A DNA stretch of 22,931 bases from DASRSS01 sp035656335 (GCA_035656335.1 DASRSS010000062.1:1-22931); one strand, 5' to 3'. Positions 14,263-22,931 are shown, numbered from the stretch's first letter. Numbers and translations are program-made. The notes: a model not told the origin generated them from the sequence alone.

Positions 14263-16365
14263 TCAGTGCTGGCGTGAGTAGCGGCGGCGCCGGGTTCCGG
14301 CGAACACCAGCCCGCCGCCGGCGACGAGCAGCAGCACCGCCAGCCTCACCTGGGGACCGACCGATGCGCCAGTGTTCGCCAGAGGCCCGGTGCCCGCAGA
14401 CGAGGTCGCGGTCGCCGGCGGCCCGGCCGTCGTGCTGACCCCTCCGACGCCGTGCGACGTGCTCGGCGCCGGAGTCGAGGACGTCCCGGTCGCGGCGGCG
14501 CCGACATGCAGCACCAGCGTCGCCAGCACCGGGTCGTTCACGCTCACGGTGAACGTGAACGTGCCGGCCTGGGTGGGCGTCCCGCTGAGCACGCCGTCCG
14601 CGCCCAGCGTCAGCCCGGGCGGCGCCGAGTTACCGGCGGGCTCGGTGGAGCTCGAGCTTTCCGTCGGCGCGGCCGTCGAGCTGGTCGGAGCGGAGGCCGG
14701 CGAGCTGTGCACCGTCGGGGTGTTGACCGGCGGTCGGGACGATGAGGTCGTGGGATGCGGGGTCGTGGGCTGCGGAGTGGGCGGTGGCGGCGTGCGGCCC
14801 AGGTCCCGCCGCGCGGCAGGGTTCTGCTCCCCGCCGGGAGCCGTGCGCTGCGCGCCGGCCGACGGGAAGCCACCCTCGGGCGCCTCGGACGGGACCGTCC
14901 ATGTGTAGTTGCTATCGCAGCCGCCGGAGGCCTGCAGTTGCACCGAGTACGGCGTGCCCACGGTGCCGTCCGGCAGGGTGGTCGTGTCGATGACCAGCGG
15001 CGGGCAGGTCGGCGGCACGACCGCCGGGGGCTTCGCGGCGGCGGGGGCCTCGACCGCGCCGATGTCGCATCCCGAGCCGATCGGTCGGTCCACGCGGCGC
15101 TGGTCGGTGCCGAAATCGTCGTTGCAGGTGCCCTCGCCCGGCGGCATCTTGTCGATCGCGGGGCTGCCGGTCGACGGCATCAGTGTCTTGGTCGGTCCGC
15201 CGTTGTCGGCGAGCGCTCCGAGGGCCGGGTTCACCTTGATCACGTCATGGTCGGCGGCGGAGAACCCGCATGAGTTCGCCGCGTCGCTGGACAGGTTGTA
15301 CCCGTCGTCCGTGATGTCTCCGATCGAGCAGTCCGCGACACCGGCGGCCTGCTCGGCGACGATGGTCCCGGTGATGTCGGCCGTCATATCGGCCGACACG
15401 GCGTCGGCATGGGCAAGCGCCGATTGCACCTTCCGCTGGATGCGCGCGGACGCGCCGGGCGTGGACGAGATCTGGCGGCCACGCGCTGCCGGGATCAGAG
15501 CCGAGTCATCGGTCTGGACGATGCCAGCGCTCGGAACGTCGGCGAACGGACCGTCGGACGAGTCGCTGCCGCTCTGCGCGGCCGTCGCGGTGATGGTGCT
15601 GTCGCTGATGTCGAGGTTGGCGTCGACCGCCAGCAGCGCCTGACCCGTGTTACCGGTCAGCGTGGATGTCTGGACGCTGACGTCGCCGCCGATCGCGACG
15701 ACGCCCGTGCCGAGCACCAAACCCCCGCTCGGATCCGGGACCGTGTTCGAGATGGTGCTGGTGCGCAGGTAGAGCGTCGAGTCCGCCGCCGTGCCCAGCA
15801 TCAGCACGCCCACGCCGGTGTTCGCGTCCAGCGTGCTGTCTTCGATGTCCAGCGTGCCGCCGGCCTGGAAGATGCCGCCGCCGGCGTTGTTCGACACCGC
15901 GACGTCGTCCAGGATCAGCGTGTGCGCGAGCGAGGTGATCCCCCCGCTGGCGTTGTCCGAGATAGACAGGTCCTGCAGCGTGACGTTGACCGCCAGCCCG
16001 GAGTCGTCGGACGCGGCGTTGATGTCGACGCCGGCCAAGCCATCGCCATCACCGACGATCTTGGTCAGCCCCACGCCGGCGCCGGTGATCTCCAGCGACT
16101 TGCCGATTTCCACGCTCTCGTGGAACGTGCCTGCGCCGATCTGGATGGAGTCGTCCGCCGCGGCCTTGTCCACCGCCGCTTGAATCGTCGCGCACGCCGT
16201 GGCGACGCTGGTGCAGTCGTTCCCGTTGTCACCGCCGGACTCCACGAAGTACGTGGCAGGCGTGGCCGCGACCGAGGGCGCGAGGACCACGGCGGTCGAG
16301 CAGATCAGGGCCAGGACGGCGGCACAACTGCCGACCCGGCGCAGCGCACTGTCAAGCTGACTCAT
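14263..16365 (-). CDS. Secreted beta-helix surface protein with LANTG sortase signal
   Basis: The 700-residue protein starts with a signal peptide (hydrophobic VGSCAAVLALICSTAVVLAP, cleavage near VAATPA, about residue 35). A right-handed parallel beta-helix follows (about 40-320) with repeats such as LDISDSTIT and LDIEDSTLDANTG. Next is a domain like 'choice-of-anchor Q' (about 350-440; NPALGALADNGGPTKT, SPAIDK, DQRRVDRP, CDIGAVE). An Ig-like He_PIG-type domain comes next, apparently in two halves (454-491 and 582-622) around a 90-residue Pro/Ser/Thr-rich stretch. The end has LANTG at 662-666, a hydrophobic segment and RRRRYSRQH, a sortase class E cell-wall signal. The ATG at 16365 is chosen because it opens the signal peptide and has GGGGGAA upstream. 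Likely role is wall-anchored adhesion or polysaccharide binding; no catalytic residues were recognised, so enzyme activity is not claimed. Confidence -1.
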   Translation of the reverse strand: MSQLDSALRRVGSCAAVLALICSTAVVLAPSVAATPATYFVESGGDNGNDCTSVATACATIQAAVDKAAADDSIQIGAGTFHESVEIGKSLEITGAGVGLTKIVGDGDGLAGVDINAASDDSGLAVNVTLQDLSISDNASGGITSLAHTLILDDVAVSNNAGGGIFQAGGTLDIEDSTLDANTGVGVLMLGTAADSTLYLRTSTISNTVPDPSGGLVLGTGVVAIGGDVSVQTSTLTGNTGQALLAVDANLDISDSTITATAAQSGSDSSDGPFADVPSAGIVQTDDSALIPAARGRQISSTPGASARIQRKVQSALAHADAVSADMTADITGTIVAEQAAGVADCSIGDITDDGYNLSSDAANSCGFSAADHDVIKVNPALGALADNGGPTKTLMPSTGSPAIDKMPPGEGTCNDDFGTDQRRVDRPIGSGCDIGAVEAPAAAKPPAVVPPTCPPLVIDTTTLPDGTVGTPYSVQLQASGGCDSNYTWTVPSEAPEGGFPSAGAQRTAPGGEQNPAARRDLGRTPPPPTPQPTTPHPTTSSSRPPVNTPTVHSSPASAPTSSTAAPTESSSSTEPAGNSAPPGLTLGADGVLSGTPTQAGTFTFTVSVNDPVLATLVLHVGAAATGTSSTPAPSTSHGVGGVSTTAGPPATATSSAGTGPLANTGASVGPQVRLAVLLLVAGGGLVFAGTRRRRYSRQH

Positions 16366-16538
16366 TCCAGTTCCCCCACGTCCCACACGTTCCCCAGCGA
16401 GTGAGCGCGCCCAAGAGCCGGCTTGCGCTGACCGATCGGAAAGCGTAGCCCTGACCGGATTGCCCAACCAGCCGAAACCGAGATCAACCTGTGCGCTGTC
16501 TCAGCTTGCGCGCGCCGTGGCCGTCCGACGTCTCGCCG

Positions 16539-16561
16539 TGATGTATCGTGCTGATACATCA
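16539..16561. promoter_or_regulatory. Perfect palindrome upstream of padR (candidate PadR operator)
   Basis: Arms TGATGTATC (16539-16547) and GATACATCA (16553-16561) are perfectly complementary across a 5-nt centre. ATGT and ACAT ends are typical of PadR-type sites. The palindrome contains a -10-like TATCGT (16544-16549) and lies 27 nt before the padR start. The rest of the 222-nt gap to the surface-protein gene shows no other clear site. Autoregulation by PadR is inference. Confidence -1.
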
Positions 16562-16587
16562 CACCGAGATAGGAGGGCCGTCGCATC

Positions 16588-17157
16588 ATGCTGGAGATCG
16601 CCGTCCTCGGGTTGCTCAACGAGAGCCCGATGCACGGGTACGAGCTCCGCAAGCGGCTGTCCACCCTGCTCGGGACGTTCCGGGCATTCTCCTACGGATC
16701 GCTCTATCCCACCCTGCGACGGCTGTCGGAGGCGGGCTGGATCTCCGAGGAGGAGCCGATCGACGCGACGACGGCCACCGGGGCTCGCTCACGGCGCGGC
16801 AAGCGGGTCTACCGCCTGACCGCCGAGGGCAAGGAGCACCTGGCCGACCTGCTCGCCGACGTCGGACCGGACGCGTTCGAGGACGAGGGCTTCGGCGCTC
16901 GGCTGGCGTTCTTCGCCCAGACCCGGTCGGACATCCGGCTGCAGGTCCTGGAGGGGCGCCGCCGCCGCGTCGAGGAGCAGCGCGAGGGCATGCGCAGCAC
17001 GCTTGCCCGGACGGGCCAGCGGTTGGACCGCTACACCCGCGAGCTGCACCAGCACGGCCTGGAATCCACCGAACGCGAGGTGCGCTGGCTCACCGAGATG
17101 ATCGAGCACGAACGGACCGGAGCCGAGCGCACCGACCCCCGCACGGCCGAGCAGTGA
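16588..17157 (+). CDS. PadR-family transcriptional regulator
   Basis: The 189-residue protein has the PadR winged helix at its very N-terminus: MLEIAVLGLLNESPMHGYEL, then YGSLYPTLRRLSEAGWI and the wing GKRVYRLTAEGKEHL (about residues 71-85). The C-terminal half (DIRLQVLEGRRRRVEEQ... EREVRWLTEMIEHE) is a long helical dimerisation region. The start at 16588 has AGGAGG 11 nt upstream, slightly long spacing, and matches the family N-terminus. It is 46 nt upstream of ino1 in the same direction, an arrangement also found in mycobacteria (Rv0047c-Rv0046c), so it probably regulates inositol-phosphate synthesis and itself. The upstream palindrome is its likely operator. The divergent surface-protein gene might share that control. 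Confidence -1.
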   Translation: MLEIAVLGLLNESPMHGYELRKRLSTLLGTFRAFSYGSLYPTLRRLSEAGWISEEEPIDATTATGARSRRGKRVYRLTAEGKEHLADLLADVGPDAFEDEGFGARLAFFAQTRSDIRLQVLEGRRRRVEEQREGMRSTLARTGQRLDRYTRELHQHGLESTEREVRWLTEMIEHERTGAERTDPRTAEQ

Positions 17158-17203
17158 CAGAACCATTTCCCAGCTAGTCCGCAACAACCCGAAAGGAGCC
17201 CTG

Positions 17204-18313
17204 ATGGGTTCGGAGAATGTGACCGGCACAAACGGTGCCATCAGGGTCGCCATCGTCGGTGTCGGCAACTGTGCCGCATCGCTTGTGCAGGGCGTGCACT
17301 TCTACCGTGACGCCGACCCGGCGCAGAAGGTGCCCGGTCTCATGCACGTACAGTTCGGCCCGTACCACGTGCGCGACATCGAGTTCGTCGCCGCGTTCGA
17401 CGTCGACTCCAAGAAGGTCGGCACCGACCTGTCGCAGGCCATCCTGGCCAGCGAGAACAACACCATCAAGATCTGCGACGTGCCGAACCTGGACGTCCCG
17501 GTGCAGCGCGGCCACACGCTCGACGGCCTCGGCAAGTACTACCGCGAGACGATCACCGAGTCCGACGAGGAGCCGGTGGACGTCGTCCAGGTCCTGAAGG
17601 ACCAGAAGGTGGACGTCCTCATCTCCTACCTGCCGGTCGGCTCGGAGGAGGCGGACAAGTTCTACGCCCAGTGCGCCATCGACGCGAAGGTCGCCTTCGT
17701 CAACGCGCTGCCGGTGTTCATCGCCAGCACGCCGGAGTGGGCCAAGAAGTTCGAGGACGCCGGCGTCCCGATCATCGGTGACGACATCAAGAGCCAGGTC
17801 GGCGCCACGATCACGCACCGCGTGCTCACCAAGCTGTTCGAGGACCGCGGCGTGGAGGTGCAGCGCACCTACCAGCTCAACGTCGGCGGCAACATGGACT
17901 TCAAGAACATGCTCGAGCGTGACCGCCTGGAGTCCAAGAAGATCTCCAAGACGCAGTCGGTCACCTCGCAGATCCCCGACCGCGACCTGGGTGCCCGCAA
18001 CGTGCACATCGGCCCGTCCGACTACGTCGCGTGGCTGGACGACCGCAAGTGGGCGTTCATCCGCCTGGAGGGCAAGACGTTCGGTGACGTGCCGCTGAAC
18101 CTGGAGTACAAGCTCGAGGTCTGGGACTCGCCGAACTCGGCCGGCATCATCATCGACGCGCTGCGTGCTGCCAAGATCGCGAAGGACCGCGGCATCGGCG
18201 GCCCGATCCTGTCCGCGGCGAGCTACTTCATGAAGTCGCCGCCGGTGCAGTACTTCGACGACGAGGCGCGCCAGGCCGTCCAGGACTTCATCGACGGCAA
18301 GGTCGAGCGCTAA
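17204..18313 (+). CDS. ino1: Inositol-3-phosphate synthase
   Basis: The 369-residue enzyme converts D-glucose 6-phosphate to 1D-myo-inositol 3-phosphate with tightly bound NAD+, in the cytoplasm. In actinobacteria it feeds phosphatidylinositol, PIM/LAM-type glycolipids and mycothiol. The NAD-binding loop VGVGNCA is at 18-24. Other hallmarks are ICDVPNLDVPVQRGHTLDG, NALPVFIAS, GDDIKSQVGATITHR, and the catalytic block LNVGGNMDFKNM, followed by LERDRLESKKISKTQSVTSQ with the active-site lysines. Length equals that of the actinobacterial enzyme (about 365). The ribosome site AAAGGAG lies 6 nt before the ATG. The gene ends at a strong hairpin terminator. This is among the most confident calls in the window. 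Confidence -1.
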   Translation: MGSENVTGTNGAIRVAIVGVGNCAASLVQGVHFYRDADPAQKVPGLMHVQFGPYHVRDIEFVAAFDVDSKKVGTDLSQAILASENNTIKICDVPNLDVPVQRGHTLDGLGKYYRETITESDEEPVDVVQVLKDQKVDVLISYLPVGSEEADKFYAQCAIDAKVAFVNALPVFIASTPEWAKKFEDAGVPIIGDDIKSQVGATITHRVLTKLFEDRGVEVQRTYQLNVGGNMDFKNMLERDRLESKKISKTQSVTSQIPDRDLGARNVHIGPSDYVAWLDDRKWAFIRLEGKTFGDVPLNLEYKLEVWDSPNSAGIIIDALRAAKIAKDRGIGGPILSAASYFMKSPPVQYFDDEARQAVQDFIDGKVER

Positions 18314-18324
18314 GCACCTGATCG

Positions 18325-18367
18325 AAGCGAAGGGCCGGTTCCCGTGAGGGGGCCGGCCCTTTCGCTT
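18325..18367 (+). terminator. Intrinsic terminator of ino1
   Basis: The left arm 18325-18338 (AAGCGAAGGGCCGG) pairs with 18353-18367 (CCGGCCCTTTCGCTT) with a single bulged base, around a 14-nt loop. The stem begins 11 nt after the ino1 stop codon. The 3' side carries only a short TTT run inside the stem, as is common at high GC. Confidence -1.
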
Positions 18368-18378
18368 GCTTCCTCCGC

Positions 18379-18451
18379 GAGTGGCCGCTTACGGCCCGAG
18401 TGGCCATTTACGGCCCGAGTGGCCATTTACGGCCCGAGTGGCCAGCTATAA
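18379..18451. repeat. Forward 19-bp tandem repeat array (GAGTGGCC...)
   Basis: Four units begin at 18379, 18398, 18417 and 18436, with period 19. Units 2 and 3 are identical (GAGTGGCCATTTACGGCCC); unit 1 differs at two bases and unit 4 diverges after GAGTGGCCA. It starts 12 nt after the ino1 terminator and faces the inverted array immediately downstream. Confidence -1.
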
Positions 18452-18452
18452 G

Positions 18453-18519
18453 TGGCCACTCGGCGCATAACTGGCCACTCGGCGCGCGACTGGCCACTCG
18501 GCGCGCGACTGGCCACTCG
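18453..18519. repeat. Inverted 19-bp tandem repeat array (TGGCCACTC...)
   Basis: TGGCCACTC recurs at 18453, 18472, 18491 and 18510, again with period 19 and an intervening GGCGCGCGAC-type segment. TGGCCACTC is the reverse complement of the GAGTGGCCA at the head of the forward units, so the two arrays form a mirror image around 18448 and could extrude as a cruciform. The innermost pair has an 8-nt loop. Confidence -1.
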
Positions 18520-18526
18520 TCGCGGC

Positions 18527-18603
18527 GGGTCACGGGGCGGGTCACGGGGCCGGGTCACGGGGCCGGGTCCCGCGGCGGGGTCACGCGGCGGGGTCACGGG
18601 CAC
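18527..18603. repeat. GGGTCACGGGGCC 13-bp tandem repeat at the end of the methyltransferase gene
   Basis: Six units begin at 18527, 18539, 18552, 18565, 18578 and 18591; spacing is 12 then 13 throughout. The last unit contains the stop codon (18594-18596) and final codons of the methyltransferase on the minus strand, so the array lies directly in its 3' flank. Confidence -1.
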
Positions 18604-19502
18604 GGGCGGTACACGACAGCATCTGATCCCAGGCGGGTGCGCATGACCTCGATCGCTTCGGGGTTGCTGTCGACGAGGACGAACCGGCGGCCCGCCGATC
18701 GCGCCACCGCGCCGAGCGTCCCGCTGCCCGCGAAGAAGTCCAGCACCCAGTCGCCCGGGCGCGTGCTGGCCAGCAGCATGCGCCGCAGCACGCCCTCGGG
18801 CTTCTGCGTCGGGTAGCCGGTCTTCTCCTTGCCGGTCGGCGAGACGATCGTGTGCCACCAGACGTCGGTCGGCAGCTTGCCGCGCGCCGCCTTCTCCGAA
18901 CTGACCAGCCCGGGTGCCATGTACGGCTCGCGATCGACAGCGGACGCGTCGAAGTGGTAGCGGTCCGGGTGCTTGACGTACACCAGCACGTTGTCGTGCT
19001 TGGTCGGCCAGCGACGGGTGCTGCGGGCGCCGTAGTCGTACGCCCAGATGATCTCGTTCAGGAAGCACTCGCGACCGAACAGCGCGTCCAGCAGCACCTT
19101 CGCGTAATGCACCTCCCGGTAGTCCAGGTGCAGGTAGAGCGTGCCGTCGTCGGCGAGCAACCGCCAAGCGTGTTCCAGCCGCGGCTCGAGCCAGGCCCAG
19201 TAGTCGCCGAACTCGTCGTCGTACGCGATCACCTTGCCGCGCACGTTCTCGTACGTCTGGCCGCGGAAACCGACCCGGCCGCCGTCGGCCGAACGCACCG
19301 TGCGCATCGACTTACGCGCCTGCGCGCGGCCGGTGTTGAACGGCGGATCCAGGTAGATCATCGTGAACGCGCCGTCCGGCAGGGCGGGCAGCACGTCGGC
19401 GTTGTCGGCCGCGAACACCAGGTCCGGCCCCGCGCGCAGCGCGTCCGACGAGAGCGGCGACAGCGCGGCTGCGTCGAGCGGGTCGGGATCGGACGGCGTC
19501 AC
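18594..19502 (-). CDS. Site-specific DNA methyltransferase (N4-cytosine or N6-adenine), orphan
   Basis: The 302-residue protein transfers a methyl group from S-adenosylmethionine to an exocyclic amino group in DNA. The catalytic motif IV DPPF is at 52-55 and the SAM-binding motif I FFAGSGT at 256-262. This order (IV, target-recognition region, I) is that of the beta group. A conserved GYPTQKPEGVLRRML block lies at 229-243, and the region 80-225 would contain DNA recognition. The start is a GTG at 19502; TACCGT lies 6 nt upstream and no Shine-Dalgarno site is seen, so a leaderless transcript is likely. No restriction enzyme gene is adjacent, so it is probably an orphan methylase for housekeeping or regulation. 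The 3' end lies in a 13-bp tandem repeat. Target sequence cannot be predicted by eye. Confidence -1.
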   Translation of the reverse strand: MTPSDPDPLDAAALSPLSSDALRAGPDLVFAADNADVLPALPDGAFTMIYLDPPFNTGRAQARKSMRTVRSADGGRVGFRGQTYENVRGKVIAYDDEFGDYWAWLEPRLEHAWRLLADDGTLYLHLDYREVHYAKVLLDALFGRECFLNEIIWAYDYGARSTRRWPTKHDNVLVYVKHPDRYHFDASAVDREPYMAPGLVSSEKAARGKLPTDVWWHTIVSPTGKEKTGYPTQKPEGVLRRMLLASTRPGDWVLDFFAGSGTLGAVARSAGRRFVLVDSNPEAIEVMRTRLGSDAVVYRPCP

Positions 19503-19508
19503 GCCTGG

Positions 19509-19514
19509 ACGGTA
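19509..19514 (-). promoter_or_regulatory. TACCGT -10 box before the methyltransferase GTG
   Basis: On the minus strand TACCGT is followed by 6 nt and then the GTG start codon, the same layout as for the MFS gene at 20161-20175. A -35 box is not clear. The 35-nt gap to the UPF0301 gene leaves read-through from upstream as an alternative. Confidence -1.
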
Positions 19515-19537
19515 CCGATCCGGCCCGCCGATGCCGG

Positions 19538-20134
19538 TCAGTTCAGGTGCGGGTCGGGCGGATAGGTGGACAGCAGGTTCAGCGGCGGCGGCTGGCGGCG
19601 CAGCACGCGCGACCACAGCGGCTGCGGATCCTCGCTGAACAAGTCGTCGCTGCCGCCGGGCACGACCCACCACGCGCCCTGCTCGATCTCGTCGACCAGC
19701 TGGCCGGCGGACCAACCAGCGTGCCCGGCGAACACCCGCAGCCGACTGGTTCCCGCCCGGATCGCGTCCAGGTCGCCGTCCAGGTCCACCGTGCACACGC
19801 CGTCGACCACCGGCCGGGTGTCCGCGACGCCGACGCCCTCGCGCTGGAGCCGACCCAGGCACAGGGCGCCGTCCGGCTGGACGGGTCCGCCGCCGAAGAC
19901 CACGGACGGCCCGCACACCACGTCCTGCCAGGCGGGGAGCACCTGACCGACCGGGGTGTGGCTGGGCCGGTTGACGATCACGCCGACGGTGCCGTCCTCG
20001 TCGTGCTCGAGCAGGTACACGACGGACCGGGCGAAATGCGGGTCACCGAGCAGGGGCGTGCTGACCAGCAGCCGGCCGCTTGCCGGCGGCAGCAGGATCG
20101 GTGCGGGCCAGTTCTCGGTCGACACGGCAACCAT
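19538..20134 (-). CDS. UPF0301 (YqgE/AlgH-family) protein
   Basis: The 198-residue cytoplasmic protein belongs to the YqgE/AlgH family of unclear molecular function. Family blocks are GRLLVSTPLLGDPHFARSVVYLLEH, DGTVGVIVNRPS, VFGGGPVQPDGALCLG, VFAGHAGWSAGQLVDEIEQGAWWVV and a C-terminal DLFSEDPQPLWSRVLRR. The length fits (about 190-200). Two starts are possible: GTG at 20146 (MRGKMVAV...) and ATG at 20134 (MVAVSTEN...). The ATG is preferred, with a weak GGGAAG directly before it. It is divergent from an MFS gene with only 38 nt between the chosen starts, as in mycobacteria (Rv0038-Rv0037c). The methyltransferase starts 35 nt downstream in the same direction and may be co-transcribed. Confidence -1.
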   Translation of the reverse strand: MVAVSTENWPAPILLPPASGRLLVSTPLLGDPHFARSVVYLLEHDEDGTVGVIVNRPSHTPVGQVLPAWQDVVCGPSVVFGGGPVQPDGALCLGRLQREGVGVADTRPVVDGVCTVDLDGDLDAIRAGTSRLRVFAGHAGWSAGQLVDEIEQGAWWVVPGGSDDLFSEDPQPLWSRVLRRQPPPLNLLSTYPPDPHLN

Positions 20135-20160
20135 CTTCCCGCGCACCGCGAGGCGATCAC

Positions 20161-20166
20161 TACCGT
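20161..20166 (+). promoter_or_regulatory. TACCGT -10 box before the MFS GTG
   Basis: TACCGT is followed by 6 nt and the GTG at 20173, predicting a leaderless message. No Shine-Dalgarno sequence is seen in this stretch; the -35 region is not distinctive. Confidence -1.
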
Positions 20167-21478
20167 CGACTCGTGCAACGCCGCCGAATCCACCCGCCGG
20201 GCAGCGGTCATCTGCAGACCGCCTGGCGCCACCCGGGTTTCCGGCGGCTGCTCGCGACCCGCCTGGTAGGCCAGTTCGGCGACGGCGTGTTCCAGGCCAG
20301 CCTCGCCGGCGCGGTGCTGTTCAACCCCGATCACCAGGCGCACGCCGCCGACGTGGCAGCCGGTTTCGCCGTCCTGCTGCTGCCCTACTCGCTGGTCGGG
20401 CCGTTCGCGGGCGTGCTGCTCGATCGCTGGTGGCGGCAGCGGATTCTCGTGCTCACGAACCTGCTGCGCGCCGGCGTCGTCGTGCTGGTCGCGGCCGAGA
20501 TCGCCGGCGGCCTTGCCGGCGTCGCGTTCTACGCCAGCGCGCTGGTCGTGATCTCGATGAGCCGGTTCGTGAATTCGGCGCTGTCCGCGTCCCTGCCGCA
20601 CGTCGTCGGCGAGCGGGAACTGGTCACCGCCAACGCGCTGTCCACGACGTGCGGAACCGTGATCACCACGATCGGCGGCGCCGCGGCCCTGGGCGTGCGC
20701 GCGCTCACGCCGGGCGGCGACCGGTCCTACGCGCTGGTCGCCGCGGCCGCGCTCGTGCCGTACCTGCTCGCCGCGAGCGTCGCGCGTCCGTTCGGACGAG
20801 CCATGCTCGGACCGGACGACGTCGAGCGCGCGAACCGCGAGAGCGTGCGGCAGATCGCGGCCGGTCTGGCCGCCGGCGCCCGGCACGTCCGCGGCCGCCC
20901 GCCGGCGCGCAACGCGCTCGCCGCGATCGGGCTGCACCGGCTCTGCTTCGGGCTGTGGACGGTCACCACGCTGCTGCTGTACCGCAACTACTTCCACGGC
21001 CACGGTGTGATCCGCTCCGGGCTGGCCGGCCTGACCCAGACCGTCGTCGCGATCGCGATCGGCGGCGGGCTGGCCGCGCTCACCACCCCGGCCGTCGCGC
21101 GCCGGCTGGGCTACGGACGCTGGCCCGCGCTGCTGCTGGCCGCGTCCGGGATCGTCGTCGTCGCGTGCACGCTGCCGTACCGGCTGGCGCCGGCCCTGCT
21201 CGCCGCGCTGCTGCTCGGCTTCACGTCCCAGGGCATCAAGATCTGCGTGGACACCGTGCTGCAGTCCGACGTGGCCGACGAGTTCCGCGGCCGGGTGTTC
21301 GCGCTGTACGACGCGCTGTTCAATCTGGCGCTGGTCGTCGCGGCGGTGCTGACCGCGCTCGTGCTGCCCGAGGACGGGCACACCCCGCGCACCGCGGTGA
21401 TCATCGGCGCGGTCTACCTGGTCGGCGCGCTGGCGTACCTGGGCGCCTCGCGGACACCGTCCGGCGCGGTTCCCGGCG

Positions 21479-22891
<1,413 letters not shown>

Positions 22892-22931
22892 CTCGGGGCC
22901 CCCGCGAAATTGCGGAGCGCTCTTTGCGGAG
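22892..22931. other. Upstream region of pcnA, cut by the window edge
   Basis: These 40 nt contain a GGGGCCCCC palindromic core (22896-22904) and TTGCGGAG twice (22910-22917 and 22924-22931, period 14). No promoter can be assigned with confidence. Confidence -1.

Noticed and set aside
18379..18519. CRISPR-like array
   Set aside because: The 19-bp units are directly adjacent with no unique spacers, and half are inverted; no cas genes are present.

Overview
The window is high-GC DNA from an actinobacterium. The gene content points to a mycobacteria-like actinomycete: an inositol-phosphate synthase with a PadR gene just upstream, a two-domain FabG4-type reductase beside a FadA2-type thiolase and a MaoC hydratase, an MCE protein, and a surface protein ending in LANTG (the sortase class E motif of high-GC Gram-positives). 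I cannot name the genus. Several neighbours (padR-ino1, the UPF0301 gene divergent from an MFS gene, pcnA) are, from memory, close to the replication origin in mycobacteria, so the right end may be origin-proximal.

Left end (1-2117): the tail of a broken alpha/beta-hydrolase gene, then ilvE and a TetR regulator, all on the minus strand. Positions 2118-6531 hold a catabolic cassette: a Baeyer-Villiger-type monooxygenase, a short-chain dehydrogenase and an HSL-type esterase on the plus strand. This is a logical ketone/alcohol to ester to acid route, and its enzyme classes resemble the mymA operon of M. tuberculosis. It is divergent from the TetR gene, with an ATTGA/TCAAT operator candidate between them. 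A MarR gene and a cupin gene follow, divergent across a striking set of TTGAC/GTCAA operators.

Positions 6553-14203 are a fatty-acyl metabolism island. The minus-strand operon reads thiolase, FabG4-like reductase, an orphan MCE-family protein and MaoC hydratase. Divergent from it are a TetR regulator and an acyl-CoA oxidase-type flavoprotein. Oxidase, hydratase, reductase and thiolase supply all four chemical steps of a beta-oxidation-like cycle; the MCE protein has no visible permease partner.

Positions 14263-16365 encode a secreted beta-helix surface protein whose Ig-like domain appears split by a Pro/Ser/Thr-rich insertion. Positions 16588-18313 carry padR and ino1 with a strong terminator. 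Positions 18379-18603 hold three tandem repeat arrays; relatives of one array form the last codons of the monooxygenase gene 14.5 kb away. After that come an orphan DNA methyltransferase, a UPF0301 (YqgE/AlgH) protein, an MFS transporter and the CCA-adding enzyme.

No tRNA, rRNA, CRISPR array, insertion sequence or phage gene was recognised. Several starts have a TAnnnT -10-like box 6-8 nt upstream and little or no Shine-Dalgarno sequence, suggesting leaderless transcripts. I did not find one clearly novel multi-gene system. The best leads are the MCE gene inside the FabG4/thiolase operon, the repeat family that enters a coding region, the split Ig domain and the stacked MarR operators.
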